From Deltaproteobacteria bacterium (GTDB lineage Bacteria > Desulfobacterota > Binatia > UBA9968): a DNA stretch of 64,000 nt. The stretch lies in NCBI GenBank assembly GCA_016874755.1, contig VGTH01000004.1, positions 1-64,000 of the forward strand, given 5' to 3'. Positions 16,563-28,307 of this stretch are shown here, one piece after another. Under the pieces are notes generated by a model, which worked only from the letters and a program-made list of their open reading frames with translations, ran no database searches and was not told the DNA's origin. How positions within the stretch are numbered: the stretch's first letter is position 1; every line of letters starts with the position of its first letter. The translations under genes were made by a program, and so were the position numbers.

Positions 16563-16591
16563 TCGGCGTACGATTCTTTCGGTCATAGCTA

Positions 16592-16628
16592 AACCCGGTG
16601 TGGGCGAACGTGCCACACCGGGTTTTTT
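16592..16628 (+). terminator. Rho-independent terminator after glnB
   Basis: A perfect 12-base-pair stem, AACCCGGTGTGG (16592-16603) with CCACACCGGGTT (16613-16624), a nine-base loop and a run of six T (16623-16628). It ends the amt-glnA-glnB unit and lies 30 bases after the glnB stop. Confidence 0.95.
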
Positions 16629-16686
16629 GTTTCAGTGGTCCAAAATCAGTTCCGGCGGAAGACCGGGAGCTTTGCTTTTACTCAGC

Positions 16687-17094
16687 TCAATAGCAGCGAA
16701 TTTCTATCTCATTGCCGTCCGGGTCGGCAAAATAGACCGAGGTCGCTTGACCCTGCGCTCCCCAGCGTGACACCGGGCCTTCGCGGATGGCGATTTGACG
16801 TTGCGTCAGAAAATCGACGATGCCGGCAAAATCGGCTTTGCCGACGACCATACAGAAGTGATTGAGGTTGTGCCTATTTGATGGCTCGGTCGCGCCGGTC
16901 TCTTTCAGCGGAAAGAGATCGATGATCGTGTGTTGGTTGATGCGCACCGATGGGAAGCCAACTTTGCCGGCGCGGAAGGCGGCGAGTCGTTCTGCTGTCA
17001 ATCCCAACACGTCCATATAAAAACGCAACGCTCGGTCGACGTCGGCGACATTGAGGACGATGTGGTCGAGCTCGGTGATCTGTATTCGTTCCAT
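16687..17094 (-). CDS. VOC-family (glyoxalase-like) protein
   Basis: A 135-residue single vicinal-oxygen-chelate domain with paired beta-alpha-beta-beta-beta modules: ITELDHIVLNVADVDRALRF at the start and VYFADPDGNEIEIRCY at the end. Metal-ligand positions appear as His10 and a C-terminal Glu. Members include glyoxalases, dioxygenases and resistance proteins, so the substrate cannot be told. I use the ATG at 17094 because GGGAGGG lies upstream and it gives the usual family start; the frame extends 15 codons further. It is 28 bases downstream of hisC, so probably cotranscribed. Confidence 0.85.
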   Translation of the reverse strand: MERIQITELDHIVLNVADVDRALRFYMDVLGLTAERLAAFRAGKVGFPSVRINQHTIIDLFPLKETGATEPSNRHNLNHFCMVVGKADFAGIVDFLTQRQIAIREGPVSRWGAQGQATSVYFADPDGNEIEIRCY

Positions 17095-17122
17095 GGCGCA
17101 CGCACCCTCCCGGTAAGGAAGC

Positions 17123-18184
17123 TTACATCGCCGCGACAATCTCTTTCAACTCTTTTAACAGCGAGCGAATTTCTTTGGCCGTGCCAACCGTGATGCGCAG
17201 GCAATCTTGCAAGCCTGGCACGTCAAAGTAGCGCACGAGAATATTTTGCTGCTTCAAGCCTTCGTAGACGATTCTTTGGTTGCGCCCGACCTTGCGCGCG
17301 AGCACAAAGTTGGTGTGCGACGGGTAGACTTCATAGCCTAGCTTCAGCAGCGCGTTGGTGAGTTGCTGGCGGCTGCGCTTGATGCGCTCGGCGTTGCGTT
17401 GCATCCACGCCAAATCCTGCAACGCGCTGCAGGCTGCGACCATGCTCAAACGGTTGAGGTTGTAGGAGTCTTTGACTTTCATCATGCCGGCGATCAGTTC
17501 TTCGGCGGCGAAGGCGAGGCCGATGCGCATGCCGGCCAGCGAAAACGACTTGGAAAACGTGCGCAGGACAATCAGGTTCGGCAGTTGGCGAATCAACGGA
17601 ATCGACGACGCGCCCTCGGTCGAGGCAAAATCGACGTAGGCTTCGTCGACCACCAAAATGCCTTTGACCGTGCGGGCCAAATTGACGATTTCAGTCAGCG
17701 GCACCAAGGTTCCGGACGGCGCGTTGGGATTGCAAAGAAACGTCAGCGCGGCATCTTGTGCAGCTAGTCCCTCGGGAACCGAAAAATCAGCCGGAAAAGC
17801 TACCGGCGCGCAGCGGCCGTCCTGGATTTCTACCAGGGTTTCGTAGAGCGAGTAGGTTGGCACGGGAAAAGCTACACGATCTTTGGGACCGACAAAGGAG
17901 CGCAGCAAGATCGACAAGATTTCATCGGAGCCATTGCCGGCGATGATATTTTCCGGTTGCACTCCGTAGACCTGCGCCGCCACGGCGCGCAGCGTTTGGC
18001 TCAGCGGTTCTGGGTAGAGCCTGAGCGACGCGTCGGCAGCGCGCCGCAGCGCCGCGCGCACTTTGGGCGACGGCGGATAGGGATTCTCATTGGTGTTGAG
18101 CTTGATAACCGCCGGGTCGCGCGGCTGTTCGCCCGGTGTGTAACCATCCAGGGCTGCGATATTGCTTCGGAAATATGCCGCCAT
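17123..18184 (-). CDS. hisC: Histidinol-phosphate aminotransferase
   Basis: A 353-residue fold-type I PLP aminotransferase converting imidazole-acetol phosphate and glutamate to histidinol phosphate in histidine synthesis. Visible: substrate motif KLNTNENPYPPSP, NGSDEIL, CNPNAPSGT, Asp180 (VVDEAY) for the PLP nitrogen and Lys212 in TFSKSFSLAGMR for the Schiff base. The ATG at 18184 is preferred because it gives a normal-length N-terminus (MAAYFRSNIAAL), though its ribosome site is weak. No other his genes are in the window. Related aromatic aminotransferases are an alternative, but hisC fits best. Confidence 0.9.
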   Translation of the reverse strand: MAAYFRSNIAALDGYTPGEQPRDPAVIKLNTNENPYPPSPKVRAALRRAADASLRLYPEPLSQTLRAVAAQVYGVQPENIIAGNGSDEILSILLRSFVGPKDRVAFPVPTYSLYETLVEIQDGRCAPVAFPADFSVPEGLAAQDAALTFLCNPNAPSGTLVPLTEIVNLARTVKGILVVDEAYVDFASTEGASSIPLIRQLPNLIVLRTFSKSFSLAGMRIGLAFAAEELIAGMMKVKDSYNLNRLSMVAACSALQDLAWMQRNAERIKRSRQQLTNALLKLGYEVYPSHTNFVLARKVGRNQRIVYEGLKQQNILVRYFDVPGLQDCLRITVGTAKEIRSLLKELKEIVAAM

Positions 18185-18422
18185 GAGGACGATTCTAACG
18201 ACCCCATCGGGGCATTTCAATTAAACGCACCATGGCGCACGAGGGTGCTTTTCGGAGTGATAGAGCGGCGTCAAGAAGCGGACGAGGGGGCTCACGGGAT
18301 TGTTTCGCGAGCCGACTTGTTGCGCGTGAAATTTCACTGTCTAGCTCCGCACCACTTCCGGAAGTGTGTTCAAGTGCCGAAAAAATCCCGCCGATTTCTT
18401 CCACGGCAAGAAACGGAATCCG

Positions 18423-18438
18423 TGGCACGCTTTTAGCA
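18423..18438 (+). promoter_or_regulatory. Sigma-54-like promoter of the coiled-coil/KaiC operon
   Basis: TGGCACGCTTTTAGCA fits TGGYAYR-N4-TTGCW with one mismatch (TAGC for TTGC). The GG (18424-18425) and GC (18436-18437) are 10 bases apart as required. The expected transcription start lies about 25 bases before the ATG at 18473. If real, the operon depends on RpoN and an enhancer-binding activator. The single mismatch and short sequence leave room for chance. Confidence 0.55.
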
Positions 18439-18472
18439 CAAGAAGCACACATCTATTTGTGTAGAGACACCC

Positions 18473-21400
18473 ATGAACGCAGAATCGAACACGCCGTCCA
18501 GCCCTTCGCCAAACAATCACCCCGCGCTCGCCTTGGTTAGCCGGATCGATATCCTCGACACCAAGCTGCACTTGCTCGAGCTGTATGTCACCGAGGCTCA
18601 AGCTGCTGCCGCAGCCGAAAGCAAAAAGCTGCGCGAACAGTTTCAAGCCGAGCTCAACGCCCTGCAAGCCGAGGTCAAACAAAAAGAATCGACCCTGGAA
18701 ACCCACCAGGCGCTCGCCCAGCAGGCTGACCGCAATCAGCGCAAGCATATTCAAGAGCTGCGCGCCGAACTGCTCGAAGCAAACCGCCTGGCGGAATCGC
18801 GGCAGAGCGAGTTGACCGCTAACAAGCTCGCCGCTACGGCGCTGCGCGATCGTATCAATTTTTTGGAAACCGACGCGGAGAAAAACCGCGCCGAAAGCAC
18901 GCGCCAAATGGCGTCGTTGCTCGAGCACATCAAGCAGCTCGAAAGCGCCAATCAACAAGTCGAAAACCGCATTGCAACGGAACTACAAGCCAAGTTTGAA
19001 CAGGAATTGACCGCTCTGCGTCAGACGCTAGAGGAAAGAGACGCCGAGCTGCAACTACGTGAGACCAGCGATCGCGACGCCGCGGCGCGCCACGCCAGTG
19101 AAATCCAAGCGCTGCAGAACGATATTGCCGCAACGCAACAGCTACTGAAAGAAAATGACCGCGCGCTCGGCGCGGCGACGGCAGAAAATCGCCGCCTGCA
19201 GGATCGGATCGCCGCTGTCAACGCGGTGCACGAGCAGGCGATGGCCGATGCGCAGCGCTCCTTCGAGGCACGCAGCCAAGAATATCGCCAGCAGATCACA
19301 GTCCTAGAGCGGCGCAATGAGAGCAATACGCGGCGCTTGCGAGAGCACGGCGACGAACTCACTCGGCTGCAAACTCAGCACATGATGCTGCAGCGGGCAG
19401 CTGATGAACAGCAGCACCAGACGGCGGCGGCACAAGCGGAAATAGTCAAGCTGGAGAGTCAACAGCAGGGCTTGAAAACCGAGTTGGCGGAAGCGCGCCA
19501 GCGCCAACAAGAGCAGGAAGATCTTAGCCACGAGCTGCGCAGGTTGGGCGAGCAGCTAGCAGAAAAACAGGGCATCATTGACAGCGGCGTCCGTGAATTC
19601 GCAGCACTGGAAAACCAGGCGAACCAATTGCGCGCGCAGGTCGCGCAATTAGAAGAAGCCAAATGGCTTGCCGGCGAAGAACACGGCGCGACGCTGGGCC
19701 GGCTCAACGAGCAGCTGGATCATCTGCAAACCCAGCTTGCAGCCAAAGAGCAAAATATCGCTGGGCGTGAGCAGGAGTGCGCCGCACTGCAGCAGCAGTT
19801 GCGACAACTGCGCGAGCATTTGGCCCATCAGGAGCATCGGCAAAATCAGCGAGAAGAAGAACATGGCGCCGCGGTTGCGGCCCTGCAACAGGAGCTGCGC
19901 CAGGTTGGCGAGCAGCTCATTGCCACACGGCAGAGCGCCGAGGCGCGGGGCGACGAAGTAAACGAGCTGCACGGACGAGTCCGTCAACTCAATGACCAGA
20001 TTGCGGCGCTTGAACATGACCGACACCAGGTCGCCGATGGCCATCGCTCCCATATACACAGCCTGGAAGACCAGCTGTGGGAGGTTGGCAAGCAACTTGG
20101 CGAAAAGCAGCAACAGCTCGAGGGGCGCGAAGGGGAGATATACAGCTTACAAGATGAGGTTCGCGCACTGCTGCAACAAATTAGCCAGCTGCAGCAAGCA
20201 CGTGAGCAAGCCGTCAACGAGCATCAAGCGGCGCTCGGCCTTGTACGCGATCAACTCGAAGCGCAGCTCGGCGAAAAACGGCACCAAATCGAAGCCCGCG
20301 AGCGTGAAGTCAACGAGCTGCAGAACACTGTACGCGAACTGCACCAGCAGGTTGCGGATCTTCACCAGGTTCGCGAGCAGGTGGCGAGCGAATACGACGC
20401 GGCCGTCGACGCGTGGCGTGATCGACAGCATAACTTGGAAGCGCAGCTCGGCGACAAGCAGCAAGTGCTCGAGCTCCGCGAGCGAGAGGTCGCGAACCTC
20501 GAAGCGACGGCGCGTCAATTGTCCGAGCGACTCCTAGAGCAGGAAAAGGCACAGCAACAGGCTGCGGCTGAACAGGGCGACAGAATTCACCAGCTCGAAG
20601 CCAGTATCGCTGCGCGCGCTCAGGAGTTCGCTGCCGCCTTGGCCGAGCATAGCACAATTGCGGCCGAGAGCAGCGCTGAACTGGAAACTTTGCGGGCGCA
20701 AACTCATGGCTTGAACGAGCGGACAAGCCAGCTGCAGAGCTTGTTGCAGCAGTCCGACAGCGAGAAGCATGAGCTCGACGAGCGGCGCGCCGCGCTGCAG
20801 CAGCAATTGCACGATCTGCAGCATGCTTTCGAAGAAGCGCAAGCGGCGTTGCAGGGCCAGCAAGCGGAATTTAGCGCCTTGCGCGATCGGCTCGAAGTGG
20901 AGCGGCACGCTGTTGCCCAGCGCGCGACCGATTGGGAGCAACGGTTCGGGGCCCAAGAGGCCGACCTGCGGCGCGCCGATGAAGAGAACGCTGCGCTGCA
21001 CGGAGAACTCCAAACCCGTGAAGCGCTCCATCAGGAGCGGCTACTCGACTTAACGCAAAATTTGGAAAGCACGCGCCGGCAATTTGACGCCGAGCTTGCG
21101 GCGCTGCGCGACGAATTACAGCTAAAAGAGGCCGCGCTGCAAGACCGCCGCGCCGAGCTGGCCGCCAGCGAGACGCGTCTAAACGGCAAAGTGCAAGAGC
21201 TGACAGCCGAGCTTACACATGAACAACACAGGTGCCGGGACAGCGAACAAGAGTTGGCACAGGCGAGCGCCGAGGTCGAGATTTTGCGCACGCGGGTGGC
21301 CGAGCTCGAGACCCTTTCAACGGAAACTGAACACGGTTTAGCCGCCAAGATGGAGCAATTGACCCGTGCACATGGCGCCGAGCTGGCCGATGTGCGGGCG

Positions 21401-23530
21401 CAGTTGCAGGAGCGCGAGCAAGCTCAAATCGCTAGAGAGCTACACTGGCATGCCAACCAAGAGCGAGCGCGTGCCGAGTTCGCGGCGCTGCGCCAGGAGC
21501 ACAGCGAACAACAAGGATTGATCGCGCAGCGCGAACAGACCATTGCTGAACTACAGCGCGAAGCGGACAAGCTGACGGACCAGCTCTACGAAGCTGAGGC
21601 CAGCTACCACCAAAAGTTAAACGCAAGTCTCACCGAAACCGAACAGCGGTTTACCACCGAGCTCGCCCTGCGCCAAGTGGCCATTCTCCAGCTGCAGAAC
21701 GAACTGGCGGACAACCAGCGCCATGCCATTGAATTAGAGGAGTCTTTAACCAGCCAGGTCCACGCTTTGCAACAAAGGTTGGCTGACAATGAAACAGTCC
21801 TTGGCCAACGCGGCGCCGCTCTCGCTGACGTCAATAGCGAAATCAGCCGGCTGCGCGATCGGCTTGGCGCGCTTCAAGGGACTAACGAAGAACTGGTCAA
21901 TGAGGGGCGGGAGTCCGATGAAAGATTTCGTCTTCGCTTGGCCGACCTGGAAAACGCCCTAGCCGAAGGAACGGCGCTTGCCGAGCAACGCAGCGCCGAG
22001 TTGGAACAAGCCCAGGCCGAAATCTCTGCTCTCAGACAGCATATTCTTATCGCCGAAGAACTTTATCGGCAATCACAAATCGAAGACCGCTCGGTGCGCG
22101 CGGCTATGCAAGAGGACCTAAGCCGGGCGCGCCAGGCGTTGGACCAAAAAGCGCAGGACTTCGTCGCCGAGTCGACCTTACTATACGCCGCGCGTGAGCA
22201 AGTCGCCGAGGAACTGCGCGCTGTGCAAACTCGTTTGGCGGAACGTGAGGCGTTGCTCGACGCACGCGAGCACGACTGCGCTGCGCTGCGCGCCGAAATT
22301 CGGACGTTGACAGCGCAACTCTTCGAAACGGAAACTGCGCAGCAGTCGGCCGAAGCTACGAACGCGGCAATGGCACAGGCGCAGCGCCAGGCAGCTACGC
22401 TGCTGGCGGAAAAGGAAGCGTTGCTCAGCGAAAGCCTGGCGGTGCAGCAAGCGCAGGAGATCGAGCTGGGCGGTTTGCGCGAGCAAGCGGTTCGATTGGA
22501 AGGACTACAATTCGCAAAACTACACGCCGAAGAAAACTTTAAGCGCGCCGAGCGAGTGTCGTCGGAGCTCGCAGCGCTGAGGGTCGACCTGGCTGAAAAA
22601 GAGCGCGGGTTGGCTTTGCACGAAGAGGGCCGTCAAGAGCGGGAACGCTCGCACCAAGAGAGCCTGAATCAACTCCAGATACAGTTGACGCAGCAGCAGT
22701 TGCTAGCCGAAAGCCGCGCCCGACAAACCGAAGATCTGCGTTCCCATATCGAAGTATTGCAAGAGCAGCTCAGCGTCCTGGAAAGCAATAGCATCGAGTT
22801 TGCGCGCAGACAACAAGAAGAGTTTAGCAAAGCCGAAACCGTGCTGCGCAGCGATATCGACGGGCTCCTCAAAGAGATTGCTGAACAGCGCGACGTCATC
22901 GAAGCGCGCACTGGCGAGATCGACTTACTACAGAGCGGAAAGGCGGCGCTGCAAAATGAGATCGAAAGGCTGGCTGCGGCGGGCATGCGGCTGAGCAGCG
23001 TTAACGCTGATGGCAACCCCGCAACCTACGGCGATCAATTGATTGAAATAGCTAATCTGCGTGCCGAGATCATCGAAAAACAGCAGCTTTTGGAGGACCG
23101 CAATGAGAGGCTTCTCCATGCCAAGGGCGAGCTGGCGGATCTGCAAAAAAGCATGGAGAACATTACCGCACCACGCGACGAGGCCCATCCTGTCATTGCC
23201 GCCACCGACAATGAGCTGTTGTGGGAACAACTAGGCCGAAACGACCGCGTTGCGGAGGACTCCGAAGCGGCGGTGGTAAACGAGCGCGAGACCGGCTTTC
23301 GGGTCACATTCGACCGCCGACAAAATGACACCCTCGCCATACAGCCCGGCGCGCCCACGAGAGCGGAGCGGCAGGGTGATGCCAGCGCAAGCGCGGCGGT
23401 CGGCGATGAGCATGAAGGACTTGAATTTCTCGTACGCCACGGCAAAGGCGACGGTCGCCCTTTACCCAAAAATGGTCATGATCGTCGTTGGCGTTTCAGT
23501 TTACGCAGAAAACGCCGATGGAAATCTTGA
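18473..23530 (+). CDS. Giant coiled-coil protein, 1,685 residues
   Basis: A very long, almost entirely alpha-helical protein. From about residue 25 to 1560 it is nearly continuous heptad-type coiled coil, rich in Gln, Glu, Ala, Leu and Arg, with no membrane segment or signal peptide and only a short N-terminal Ser/Pro/Asn tail. Residues 344-700 (bases 19502-20572) hold six head-to-tail units, five of exactly 60 residues and one of 57, with recurrent elements such as QLGEK and RE-x-E. The last 80 residues are non-helical and end strongly basic (RRWRFSLRRKRRWKS), a possible anchor for nucleic acid or membrane phosphates. There is no SMC hinge or Walker motif. A structural or scaffold role is likely. 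The two KaiC-like ATPases follow on the same strand. Function unknown. Confidence 0.85.
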   Translation: MNAESNTPSSPSPNNHPALALVSRIDILDTKLHLLELYVTEAQAAAAAESKKLREQFQAELNALQAEVKQKESTLETHQALAQQADRNQRKHIQELRAELLEANRLAESRQSELTANKLAATALRDRINFLETDAEKNRAESTRQMASLLEHIKQLESANQQVENRIATELQAKFEQELTALRQTLEERDAELQLRETSDRDAAARHASEIQALQNDIAATQQLLKENDRALGAATAENRRLQDRIAAVNAVHEQAMADAQRSFEARSQEYRQQITVLERRNESNTRRLREHGDELTRLQTQHMMLQRAADEQQHQTAAAQAEIVKLESQQQGLKTELAEARQRQQEQEDLSHELRRLGEQLAEKQGIIDSGVREFAALENQANQLRAQVAQLEEAKWLAGEEHGATLGRLNEQLDHLQTQLAAKEQNIAGREQECAALQQQLRQLREHLAHQEHRQNQREEEHGAAVAALQQELRQVGEQLIATRQSAEARGDEVNELHGRVRQLNDQIAALEHDRHQVADGHRSHIHSLEDQLWEVGKQLGEKQQQLEGREGEIYSLQDEVRALLQQISQLQQAREQAVNEHQAALGLVRDQLEAQLGEKRHQIEAREREVNELQNTVRELHQQVADLHQVREQVASEYDAAVDAWRDRQHNLEAQLGDKQQVLELREREVANLEATARQLSERLLEQEKAQQQAAAEQGDRIHQLEASIAARAQEFAAALAEHSTIAAESSAELETLRAQTHGLNERTSQLQSLLQQSDSEKHELDERRAALQQQLHDLQHAFEEAQAALQGQQAEFSALRDRLEVERHAVAQRATDWEQRFGAQEADLRRADEENAALHGELQTREALHQERLLDLTQNLESTRRQFDAELAALRDELQLKEAALQDRRAELAASETRLNGKVQELTAELTHEQHRCRDSEQELAQASAEVEILRTRVAELETLSTETEHGLAAKMEQLTRAHGAELADVRAQLQEREQAQIARELHWHANQERARAEFAALRQEHSEQQGLIAQREQTIAELQREADKLTDQLYEAEASYHQKLNASLTETEQRFTTELALRQVAILQLQNELADNQRHAIELEESLTSQVHALQQRLADNETVLGQRGAALADVNSEISRLRDRLGALQGTNEELVNEGRESDERFRLRLADLENALAEGTALAEQRSAELEQAQAEISALRQHILIAEELYRQSQIEDRSVRAAMQEDLSRARQALDQKAQDFVAESTLLYAAREQVAEELRAVQTRLAEREALLDAREHDCAALRAEIRTLTAQLFETETAQQSAEATNAAMAQAQRQAATLLAEKEALLSESLAVQQAQEIELGGLREQAVRLEGLQFAKLHAEENFKRAERVSSELAALRVDLAEKERGLALHEEGRQERERSHQESLNQLQIQLTQQQLLAESRARQTEDLRSHIEVLQEQLSVLESNSIEFARRQQEEFSKAETVLRSDIDGLLKEIAEQRDVIEARTGEIDLLQSGKAALQNEIERLAAAGMRLSSVNADGNPATYGDQLIEIANLRAEIIEKQQLLEDRNERLLHAKGELADLQKSMENITAPRDEAHPVIAATDNELLWEQLGRNDRVAEDSEAAVVNERETGFRVTFDRRQNDTLAIQPGAPTRAERQGDASASAAVGDEHEGLEFLVRHGKGDGRPLPKNGHDRRWRFSLRRKRRWKS
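19502..20572 (+). repeat. Six tandem 60-residue coding repeats
   Basis: Within the coiled-coil gene, units begin at codons 344, 404, 464, 524, 584 and 641. All are 60 codons except the fifth, which is 57. Each begins near HGA/HQA, has a QL-x(4-6)-QLGEKQ element and an RE-x-E-x-x-x-L element, and ends in an R/Q-rich stretch. DNA identity between units looks low, so these are old duplications kept in register by protein structure. Confidence 0.75.
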
Positions 23531-23645
23531 TAGGCCAGAAGCCCACGGCCGCAGGCTGTTGGAAAGCGCCATGCCTTAGCCGGTTTTCGGTTCTCGGATT
23601 TGCGCACCAACGGCGGGCCTCACGGGACCGCAATAGGACAGCTCT

Positions 23646-24422
23646 ATGACGCAGACAGAACGCGTACCTACAGGAATTACCGGGCTCGATGCCTTGCTCG
23701 AGGGCGGTTTCCCCAAGGGCAGATCGATTCTCGTTACCGGCGAGCCCGGCACCGGCAAGACAATCTTGGCGCTACAGTTTCTGGCCGAAGGTTTGGCGCG
23801 CGGCGAGAAGGCAATTTACGTTGCCGCCGACGAAGGCCCGGTCGATATTCTCGAACAAGCCACATCCATCGGTTGGGATCTGGAAAAACATGTTGAACGC
23901 AAGGAGATGGCGATCTTGAACGCCGGCACCTATTTGAGCTCGTTGCCCGGTGTTAGCAAAGACCGTCAGATCGATATCCATAAGGCGATCGGCGATCTCG
24001 CCAATTTCGTCAATCGTCTCGGCGCGCAGCGGTTGGTGCTCGACCCCGCCGGTCCGTTTGTGTTGATCCGCGATGCCGCCACGCGCATTCAGGATCAGAC
24101 GCGCCTGCTCATCAAACTGCTGCGGACGTCGATGCAGACCACCAACATTCTCACGTCCTACGCGGTGCCTCGCACCGGCGAGCGCAGCATGCACGGCATC
24201 GAAGAGTATCTTGTCGCCGGCTCACTCGTGCTCGAGATGGTGTTAACCGACGATCACCTGGCGCGCACCATGATGATCGAGAAAATGCGCTGCACCAACG
24301 TGAAACCCGCCCAGTACGAATTCGACATCGTCAAGGGCCAGGGCGTGGTACTGCAGCCGGCCGAAGAGGCGCAAGCCAAGATCGCACAAGATCCCACAAC
24401 CTCAGCAGCGGTGAGCGCGTAG
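23646..24422 (+). CDS. KaiC/RAD55-like ATPase, first copy
   Basis: A 258-residue single-domain KaiC-like RecA-fold ATPase, start ATG 23646 with AGGA upstream. It opens with the family signature RVPTGITGLDALLEGGFPKG, then Walker A GEPGTGKT (32-39), an acidic pair Asp62-Glu63 in place of KaiC's two catalytic glutamates, and Walker B RLVLDP (Asp133). Cyanobacterial KaiC has two such domains and sets the clock; single-domain relatives act as signalling or assembly ATPases, for example ArlH in archaeal motility. It follows the coiled-coil gene by 115 bases and precedes a paralogue by 34, so a joint complex is likely. Autophosphorylation residues cannot be judged from sequence. Confidence 0.88.
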   Translation: MTQTERVPTGITGLDALLEGGFPKGRSILVTGEPGTGKTILALQFLAEGLARGEKAIYVAADEGPVDILEQATSIGWDLEKHVERKEMAILNAGTYLSSLPGVSKDRQIDIHKAIGDLANFVNRLGAQRLVLDPAGPFVLIRDAATRIQDQTRLLIKLLRTSMQTTNILTSYAVPRTGERSMHGIEEYLVAGSLVLEMVLTDDHLARTMMIEKMRCTNVKPAQYEFDIVKGQGVVLQPAEEAQAKIAQDPTTSAAVSA

Positions 24423-24456
24423 AAAAGATTTACTTCACACGAGAAACTAAGGATCT

Positions 24457-25302
24457 ATGAGCAGCAAAACAAACGGGGCGTCTAACGGCGTGCAACGGGT
24501 CTCAACGGGGATTACCGGACTCGATACGGTGTTACAGGGTGGCTTTCTGCCGAGCCGGACCTACCTAGTGACCGGCGATGCCGGCACCGGCAAAACTACG
24601 GCCTGCATGCAATTTCTTATGGCTGGCTTGCTGGCCAATGAGAAATCGGTCTACGTGACAGTCGACGAACGCCCAACGGAAATTTTGCAATCGGCTTCCT
24701 CCCTGGAATGGGACCTCCAGAGCCACGTGCAAGACAAGAACTTGGTGATCCTCGATGCTTCGCCCTACTTCAGTGGCCGCGGCGTTACCTCGGAAAAAGG
24801 CATCGATGTCACTAAGTTCGTCACCGATCTTGCCGGTTATGCGAGTAAGCTCGGTGCCGTGCGCCTGGCCATCGATCCGGTGACGCCACTGATCTTGTCG
24901 GCCGATTCCGCCTCGCGGGTGCACGAGAACGCGCGCACGTTGATCCATCTACTGCAGACCAATCTGACCACGACCAATTTGCTGACTTCCCACCTGCCGG
25001 ACCGAGTCGACCACACGCCGACGCAAGGCATCGAAGAATTTCTCGCCGCTGGCGTTCTTGTGCTGAGGGTCAATCAGGGCGGCGACAAACCGCCGCGCAC
25101 TTTGAGCGTAAAGAAAATGCGCGGCACAGCCGTGGAACCCGGCGAGTACGCTTTTAGCATCGCTAAAGGCAAAGGCATCGTGCTCGGCCAGCAACCGATG
25201 ACAAGCGCCGCGACGGCACCCGCAGCCGAAGGCAAAAAAGCGATCGTCGTCGAGGACGTCAGTTTCCAAGGGCTGGAATTTTTCGAGCTGCCCAAAGACT
25301 AG
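24457..25302 (+). CDS. KaiC/RAD55-like ATPase, second copy
   Basis: A 281-residue paralogue of the preceding gene with VSTGITGLDTVLQGGF, Walker A GDAGTGKT (40-47), acidic pair Asp70-Glu71 and Walker B LAIDP (Asp140). The RecA core is complete. The C-terminal 45 residues differ from the first copy and end in an acidic, aromatic tail (GLEFFELPKD), which could be a docking peptide. The tandem arrangement suggests a heteromeric ring, or a split equivalent of KaiC's CI and CII domains. It ends 144 bases before clpB. Function unknown. Confidence 0.88.
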   Translation: MSSKTNGASNGVQRVSTGITGLDTVLQGGFLPSRTYLVTGDAGTGKTTACMQFLMAGLLANEKSVYVTVDERPTEILQSASSLEWDLQSHVQDKNLVILDASPYFSGRGVTSEKGIDVTKFVTDLAGYASKLGAVRLAIDPVTPLILSADSASRVHENARTLIHLLQTNLTTTNLLTSHLPDRVDHTPTQGIEEFLAAGVLVLRVNQGGDKPPRTLSVKKMRGTAVEPGEYAFSIAKGKGIVLGQQPMTSAATAPAAEGKKAIVVEDVSFQGLEFFELPKD

Positions 25303-25397
25303 TCCGTGGTTTTCCGGTAATAGATGGGGCAAGCTGATCCGAGTTGTCTCGGTTAGCGTCGAGCAAAGTGCCGATTTCCCGGCGCATTTTTATTTTC

Positions 25398-25426
25398 TTG
25401 ACAGTTTTCTGAACGATGCTTAACTT
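25398..25426 (+). promoter_or_regulatory. Candidate sigma-70 promoter of clpB
   Basis: A perfect -35 TTGACA (25398-25403), a 17-base spacer and a weak -10 TAACTT (25421-25426) sit 20 bases before the clpB ATG. I see no HrcA/CIRCE palindrome. Weak -10 makes this tentative. Confidence 0.4.
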
Positions 25427-25446
25427 CCTGGGCGCAGGAGTTAAGT

Positions 25447-28074
<2,628 letters not shown>

Positions 28075-28240
28075 ACGCCCGCGTGAAGAAAGTGCCGGTC
28101 GGCTTGGCGCGGGTGCGCCGCCGAGCAAGGCATTCAAAGACAAGCATAAGGAGAGCCGCAAACACGCCGAGGAAAGCCTGCGCGCCGAGCTAAAACAATC
28201 ACCGAAATCGTAGCAAGCAGCTCCGCTTTCAGCTATCTTA

Positions 28241-28286
28241 GCAGAGGGGGCAGTCGGGCCAACCGACATGCCCCCTCTGCTTTTTT
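28241..28286 (+). terminator. Rho-independent terminator after clpB
   Basis: A perfect 12-base-pair stem, GCAGAGGGGGCA (28241-28252) with TGCCCCCTCTGC (28269-28280), followed by TTTTTT. Ends the clpB transcript before the MFS gene. Confidence 0.95.
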
Positions 28287-28307
28287 GCATGGCCGATGCC
28301 GTTTTAG

